Shown here: in pieces, positions 59,131-64,000 of the stretch
Numbering within the stretch: position 1 is the first letter of the stretch
Layout of the letters: each line of letters begins with the position of its first letter
Assembly: GCA_030267565.1 (NCBI GenBank)
Contig: BRXU01000009.1
Location: forward strand, 952,001 to 1,016,000
DNA from: Pleodorina starrii
Lineage: Eukaryota; Chlorophyta; Chlorophyceae; Chlamydomonadales; Volvocaceae
Direction of reading: 5' to 3'
Length of the DNA stretch: 64,000 nt
The notes under the pieces: model-generated
Databases searched by the model: none
Told to the model about the DNA's origin: nothing
Seen by the model: only the letters and a program-made list of their open reading frames with translations
Program-made: the position numbers and the translations under genes

Positions 59131-60622
59131 TCATGCGCACTCCAGCGGCTCCATGCCCGCAAACGACTTGCGGTTGTGCCACACGACCACCTTGCTGATC
59201 TTTGGGGCAGGCAGGCCCGCGTACTGGGCCTGCTGCTTGCAGCTGAACTGCCGGCTGCCGGGGGCCGCTGACGCCTCGGCCGAGTGCGCCAGAACCATCT
59301 CCGAGGGCGCATTGCCGGCCCTGACCGCCAGGCGGGGCGCGGGTGGGAAGGTCAGTGTCAGTGTCAGGGTCCGCATGAGGTTTGCGGGGGCCGGCGTTCA
59401 GGCCTCGGCCCCTGCGGCCTAAATGTTGAGGTTTCAATGGCATGCACCCCTCCTTGGTTCGCTTCGCTCCAAGGACTCTCGCTCCAGCAGTTTTTTTCTT
59501 TTTTGCCCTAACTTCCACCATTGCCGAGCCCAGCCCGGCCACGCACCGGTTGCACAGCACCGTCAGCACCGCCTGGCGCGCCTCAGCGCCGTCTGGGTTC
59601 TTGATGCCCGCAGCGCGCCACTTGAAGCCCCCAATCCCCAAGCCGCCCTCGCACTCGGCTGTGTAGCGGGCAAGATGGGAAAGAAGGTTGGAGCAAGAAG
59701 GGCGGGTGTCGGCCTTCCGCCGGGATTCTGCTGTGGCTGTCCTGGCAGGCAGGCACGGGGCGAGCGGGATTGCGTGCGATGCCGGGCTGGCTGGCTGGCT
59801 GGCTGGCTGCGGCCCAGACCTGGTCCTCCAGCAGGGTCCCTCCCTCCCTGGATGGTAGCTCGGAGGCGCTTTCGGCTCTGCCGAGCCCCAATCAGGCCAT
59901 CCCAGGGCAGTCCAGAGACCATGTAGGGTCATGGGCAGGACATTCTTCCCTACTTATCCCTTAGCTGCACTGGTACAGCGCTACAAGCCATCGCTGTCCA
60001 ACACCTTCATAATCGAGTCATGCAGGAGTCATGCATCAGATTTCCCTCCGTGGGAGAAAGTAACCGGGGCAAACACCGCCCGAACACCGGACCTGACCGC
60101 GGGCTAACCGTCCCGTCGCAGGGAAACTGCGGCCCACCACGGCCTTACCTTTCCGGATCGTCTTGAGCTGCAGTCGCCCGAAGACCGCCGTGTCGTCGGC
60201 ATCGCCCGAATACTCAATAGAAAGAGTTTTGCTGCGCGCGGCAGCGACAAGCCAGGCGAGATGTGCAACACCGTTCGACTCGACGTGCTTAAGGGCAAGT
60301 AGGCGGGCAACGGAGGCACTTACTTGCTGCAGATAAATCGGACTGATCCAATGAAAGGCTCCGCAAAGGCCCAGCCGTCCTCCACAAAGCCCACCTCGAC
60401 GCCGGTCAGAAAACCGCCCTTGCATTCCACGATGCGCCGGGCGCCCTCGTGAAATCCAATTAGCGCGAGCGGTTCTACACGCAAGAAGGCACGCGAGGTT
60501 CAGCTACCAGCGTGCTCGACCGTGGTCAAATGGACCCACATACGATCGGCCATACCCGCTGCTTCTGCCAGCGCTGCGCTAAGCGCAAAGAGGCCCATCA
60601 CAAGAGCAAAATGTCGCAACAT
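59131..60622 (-). CDS. small secreted cysteine-containing protein, family unknown
   Basis: Five exons in transcript order: 60622-60556, 60474-60324, 60231-60149, 59658-59547, 59320-59131. Every splice is GT-AG and in phase, giving 200 aa. Residues 1-22 (MLRHFALVMGLFALSAALAEAA) form a clear signal peptide. The mature part has exactly six cysteines (VECK, FICS, AECE, VLCN, FSCK, LECA), consistent with three disulfides. Recognisable stretches are GFHEGARRIVECKGGFLTG, VEDGWAFAEPFIGSVRF, EYSGDADDTAVFGRLQLK and KVVVWHNRKSFAGMEPL. No transmembrane helix, GPI signal or known domain was recognised. Extracellular-matrix, flagellar-surface or periplasmic location is an inference from the signal peptide only. 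The consistent phases across four introns argue that it is a real gene. Confidence 0.75.
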
Positions 60623-61381
60623 CTTGTCTGGTCGCCTATAGCTGCGTATAACGCAGTGCAACTGGCTCCAGCCCTATAAAAGTTACTAGTAAGGAGGTGA
60701 CACCAGGTCGTGACAAAGTGTTTGCAAGGCTATCCAAACAAGTAGCGATGGCTCGTTAGGTAGGCAGTGCAAACGGTTGTGAGGTACCAAGGCTCCGCGC
60801 GGTGTCTCGTCCCCATTCGTAATGTCCCCATTCCTATCGGGCCACATCTGGTTAGTCCGATTGCTGCGTTTTCACACATATTTTATAATATTTATCATGT
60901 AGGGGCTGCTCGCTATGAGCACATAGTTTGCTGATTGCTGCGCCAAGTTGCAAATAGGTACAGTCCTTATACGTGTGTGTACAAGCGGCAGTGACTCAGC
61001 CTCATTTTATAAACATAACAACATTCAGACAACAATTATTTTGGCAAATCCATCTGCGTGCTCCGCCTCGCAGTCAGGCATGCGAAATGCCTCGAGGTAT
61101 CCTCGGGCAAAGTTGGGCGCCATAAGATGTACATCGGACTTCTGCAGAACTACGGCAGCTCTCTGCCTTGCCCCGTGAAGGCGCATCGCAACATCGGACA
61201 GGTCCAGCCGAACCCCGGCCGAAACCTGCACGGCACAGCTGCGGGACATAGCTGCGGACGAGGGCAGTAGCCTTCCCGCTCGACTCGAAGCCCCGTGCTG
61301 CGGAGGCCAGGCCCACGCAGCTTTCGCGTGCTAACAAACACCCGAGCCGGACGGCCCCTCGACCCTTCCAGCGTCGCATCC
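60623..61381. other. divergent intergenic region between the secreted-protein and CNB genes
   Basis: This 0.76-kb region separates two outward-facing genes and so probably holds both promoters. A CCTATAAAAG-like box lies at about 60674 and an AT-rich ATTTTATAATATTTAT stretch near 60882. Transcription starts cannot be placed. Confidence 0.5.
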
Positions 61382-64000
61382 ATGGCCACCACGCTGCAAG
61401 GCGACACCATATCCGCCGATGTGTGGATGCGCGGCCTGCGCGACGGCGACGCGGCCGTGTGGAGCCGCCCCGTGCGTTCTTCCCGCCTGGACGCTGCCTA
61501 CGCGGCGGTCCACGGTGGCAGCGGCCAGCCCTTTCCGGACGACGCCCTGTTGCAGCAGCAGTCGCAGCAGCAGCAGCACGGCGGCAGCAGCAGCAGGGAC
61601 AGCTCACCCAAGGTCAAACGGTGAGATTGGGTGGCTCGATCCGCCACCGGGCGGGCGGGCGGGTGGAAAGGGCGGTATGCTGGGGTGAGGGGAGGGGAGG
61701 TGAGAGGCTGTTGCGAGGGGTACGGGGCCGGGATGATTTGCCGTGAGGCCCCAAATCGGGGTCGGGGTCGGGGTCGGGTTTGCGGCGGCGCAGGAAGGGG
61801 GCCGTCGGCGCGTCTGGCCGGGACTGCATTATCCAGATGCGGACGCGTATGGTGGTGTGGTGTGGTGTGGTGTGGCGTCCTTGTCTCAACGGCGCCGTGG
61901 CCCCACCTTCCACCCCACCTCCTCCCACACAAACACGGCTTCTTCCACCACCACCACCACCACCACCACCACCACCATCACCACCACCAACGCCTCCCTC
62001 TGTCCCCCCGGTCCCCCGCCCCCCCCCCCTTCCCCCAGCACCCCCAACGTCAAGGTGCAGGGCAATGCGGAGGCGGAGGGCGACCTACGGGCGGTGGGGC
62101 TGTGTCAGAAACCCACCGCACTGCGGACTCAGGAGGACATCAAGTGAGGCAGTCAGCCGGGCAGCAAGCCAGGGGGGACGGGGCGGGGCGGGGCGGGGCG
62201 GGGCAGCCTGGCAGGCAGGACAGGGGGAGAGGAGGGTAGTGAGGGGTGTGTGTGTGTGAGTGGGACGGGATGGCGGGCGGGCGGGGTACCAAACCCCCGC
62301 AGCAGCAGCCCGCAGTACCCGGACACCACCACCCTGCGCCCGCCCCTTGCGCTGAAGGTCCCCCCGGGAAAGAAGACATCTTTGCCCCCTTTCCCCCGCC
62401 CCCTCTCCCCCACGCCAGGTTCATCCAGTCGTACATGTGCTCCCTGTCGTACTTTTTCGGCCTGTGGCCCGCTCCGCTGCAGTGGGAGCTGTCTCGCCTG
62501 ATGTCGGGTCACATCCTGGCTCGGAGGGAGGTGGCACTCACCCGGGGCCGACCCCCCGACCGACTGTACTTCGTGGTGTCGGGCAGGGTGAGGGGGGGGG
62601 GAGGGGGCTGGGAAGGGGGCTGGGGAGGGGGCTGGGGAGGGGGCTGGGGGCGGGGGGCTGGGGAGGGGGCTGGGAAGGGGGCTGGGAAGGGGGCTGGGAA
62701 GGGGGCTGGGAAGGGGGCTGGGGAGGGGGCTGGGAAGGGGGCTGGGAAAGGGGCTGGGAAGGGGGCTGGGAAGGGGGCTGTGCGCCCTCGATTGCCTTCT
62801 CCCGACCGTCCTGGCAGCTAGCCTAGCCTAGCCGGGCAACCCGGTGGGGCAGCCCTCGTTTGTGCACCACTGAGCTCTTGAGAGGACAATGGCGCCCCGA
62901 CTGGGCCCCGCCCCGCCCCGCCCCGCCCCGGGTGGGTATTCCCTCTTTCATCCCCCTGCCCCCCCCACCTCCCCCCCCCGCGCAGTTGGACGTGCGTCTG
63001 CCTGTTCCCACCCCCGGGGGAGGTCGCGAGGAGCGCACCCTGGCGGTGCTGAGCCGTGGGCACACAGTGGGGGAGGCGGTGCTGCTGGTGAGAGGGGGGG
63101 AAGGGCTGTCAATGCCCCCTCGCATTAACGCGGGTCGGGCCGCGCCGTGTTGAGTCGGGTCCCGTCGGATCAGCCGGCGGTCCGCCTCGGGCCCCCCTCC
63201 ACGCCGCCATTCCATGCCTGCCGCCTCTCAGCCCTCCGGCTCTCCTGAACCCCTCCCCTCCGGCGCTCCCAAACCCAAATCCGCCCACCCTTTCCGTCTC
63301 AACCCCCCCCCCCGCCTTCCCTCGCTATCACACCCCCCCCCCTCCCCGCTACCCCCCCAGGGCAGCCAGGCCCAGCACACCACCGTGGTCGTGTCCTCCT
63401 CCTCCGCCATGCTGCTGTCGCTGTCCCGACCCGACTTCAGCCGGGCATTCAAGGAAGTGCTCGACATACGCCAGGTGGGGCTGAGGGGTGGGGGGCTACT
63501 GGGGGGTGGGGAGCTACTGGGGGGAGGGCTGGGATGAGGCTTGGAGGGTGGAGTGGGGAAGGGAAGAGGGCAGGGGAAAGAGGGAGCCCCAACTGCCCCT
63601 CTGCTCGCCCTCATTCGCCACCCTCCCTATCCCGCACCGGCGACATCCTCCGCTGCCCCTCTCCCCCTCTCTTCCCCCTCCTCCCCCCCCCCCCAGGCCG
63701 AGCGGCTGATGTACCTCCGTCTGCATCCCCTGATGGCGGGGCTGGAGCTGAGGGATCTGGAGGCGGCCAGCGAGGTGCTGGGACTGGCGTTCTTCCCACC
63801 GGGTGAGTGTCCGCAATTCGGGTGTATGCTTGACCCGCTCCCTCTCCCCCCGGCCCCCCGGCCCCGCCTCCGCCCCTGTTTCCGCCTTCGCGCACCACAA
63901 CCCGCCCTGCCCCACCTCGCCCCGCCTCGCCCTCCCTCCCCCCGCCCTCCCTCCAGGCACCCGGCTGTGGCCTCTGGATGAGAAGGAGCGCTGTCTGTAC
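61382..64000 (+). CDS. cyclic-nucleotide-binding-domain protein, 3' end beyond window
   Basis: Exons: 61382-61620, 62039-62143, 62419-62587, 62986-63087, 63361-63474, 63697-63802, 63957-beyond 64000; all phases match. The N-terminal part is low-complexity with a Gln run. A CNB fold follows: FIQSYMCSLSYFFGLWPAPL, RPPDRLYFVVSGR, LAVLSRGHTVGEAVLL, then TVVVSSSSAMLLSLSRPDF. This gives the usual order of helix, jelly-roll strands and a phosphate-binding-cassette-like GEAVLL, although the cassette lacks the classic R-A of tight cAMP/cGMP binders. The segment after it (LMYLRLHPLMAGLELRDLEA...GLAFFPPGTRLW) looks like the start of a second CNB. A kinase or ciliary signalling protein is possible; the missing 3' part would decide. 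ATG 61382 is chosen, though an in-frame Met at 61295 is possible. Confidence 0.78.
62588..62790. repeat. 12-bp G-rich minisatellite (GGCTGGGAAGGG)n in CNB gene intron
   Basis: About 16 imperfect copies start right after the splice donor at 62588. Units alternate between GGGGAG and GGGAAG forms. A (GGGGC)n run lies in the previous intron at about 62175-62205, and a (CAC)n run in the first intron at about 61946-61985. All are intronic. Confidence 0.9.

Noticed and set aside
62246..62821. 191-codon + frame with Gly/Lys/Ala repeats
   Set aside because: Runs from a CNB exon into the intronic minisatellite; the splice donor at 62588 ends the true exon.

Overview
The window is nuclear DNA of a green alga, most likely a chlorophycean of the Chlamydomonas/Volvox (volvocine) group. 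Exons are GC-rich and split by many short introns with GTGAG/GTAAG donors. Proteins carry long Gln, Ala, Gly and Glu runs. The gene set is typical of such algae: an SBP-box factor with ankyrin repeats, a B3 factor, an [FeFe]-hydrogenase maturase and a one-chain transhydrogenase. Two-unit TTTAGGG motifs, the plant/Volvox-type telomere repeat, also occur. There are no bacterial-style operons, and no tRNA, rRNA or CRISPR array was seen. Gene models were joined by hand from conserved exons, and splice phase was checked at almost every junction.

Layout: (1) 1-3942 is a 14-bp minisatellite. (2) 4837-8619 (+) is a HydF-type hydrogenase maturation GTPase, apparently not fused to HydE and with several altered key motifs. 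(3) 9818-10079 is a non-autonomous hAT-like element with perfect ends and target duplication. (4) 11740-18876 (+) is an intact mitochondrial-type proton-translocating NAD(P)+ transhydrogenase in 19 exons. (5) 18.9-26.8 kb is repeat-rich: a decayed retroelement piece, a short Gln-rich gene and a 195-bp inverted repeat pair enclosing a very GC-rich 3.2-kb core. (6) 27023-30081 (+) is a B3-domain regulator, followed by an 8-bp minisatellite. (7) 32729-38276 (-) is a complete acetyl-CoA synthetase. (8) 40431-49679 (-) is a large SBP-box regulator with ankyrin repeats and a C-terminal membrane segment. (9) 50088-51430 (-) is a 5'-truncated LINE. (10) 52277-57105 (+) is RNA polymerase I subunit RPA49. 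(11) 59131-60622 (-) is a small secreted Cys-rich protein of unknown family. (12) 61382 to the window end (+) is a protein with at least one cyclic-nucleotide-binding domain, cut by the edge.

How the genes work together: most are unrelated housekeeping or regulatory genes. Three deal with central redox/carbon metabolism: HydF (hydrogenase assembly), the transhydrogenase (NADH/NADPH balance) and acetyl-CoA synthetase (acetate use). Their proximity may be chance. The strongest leads are the HydF gene with changed motifs and no HydE partner, the inverted-repeat-bounded GC-rich block, the SBP factor with an altered second zinc site, and the orphan secreted protein.
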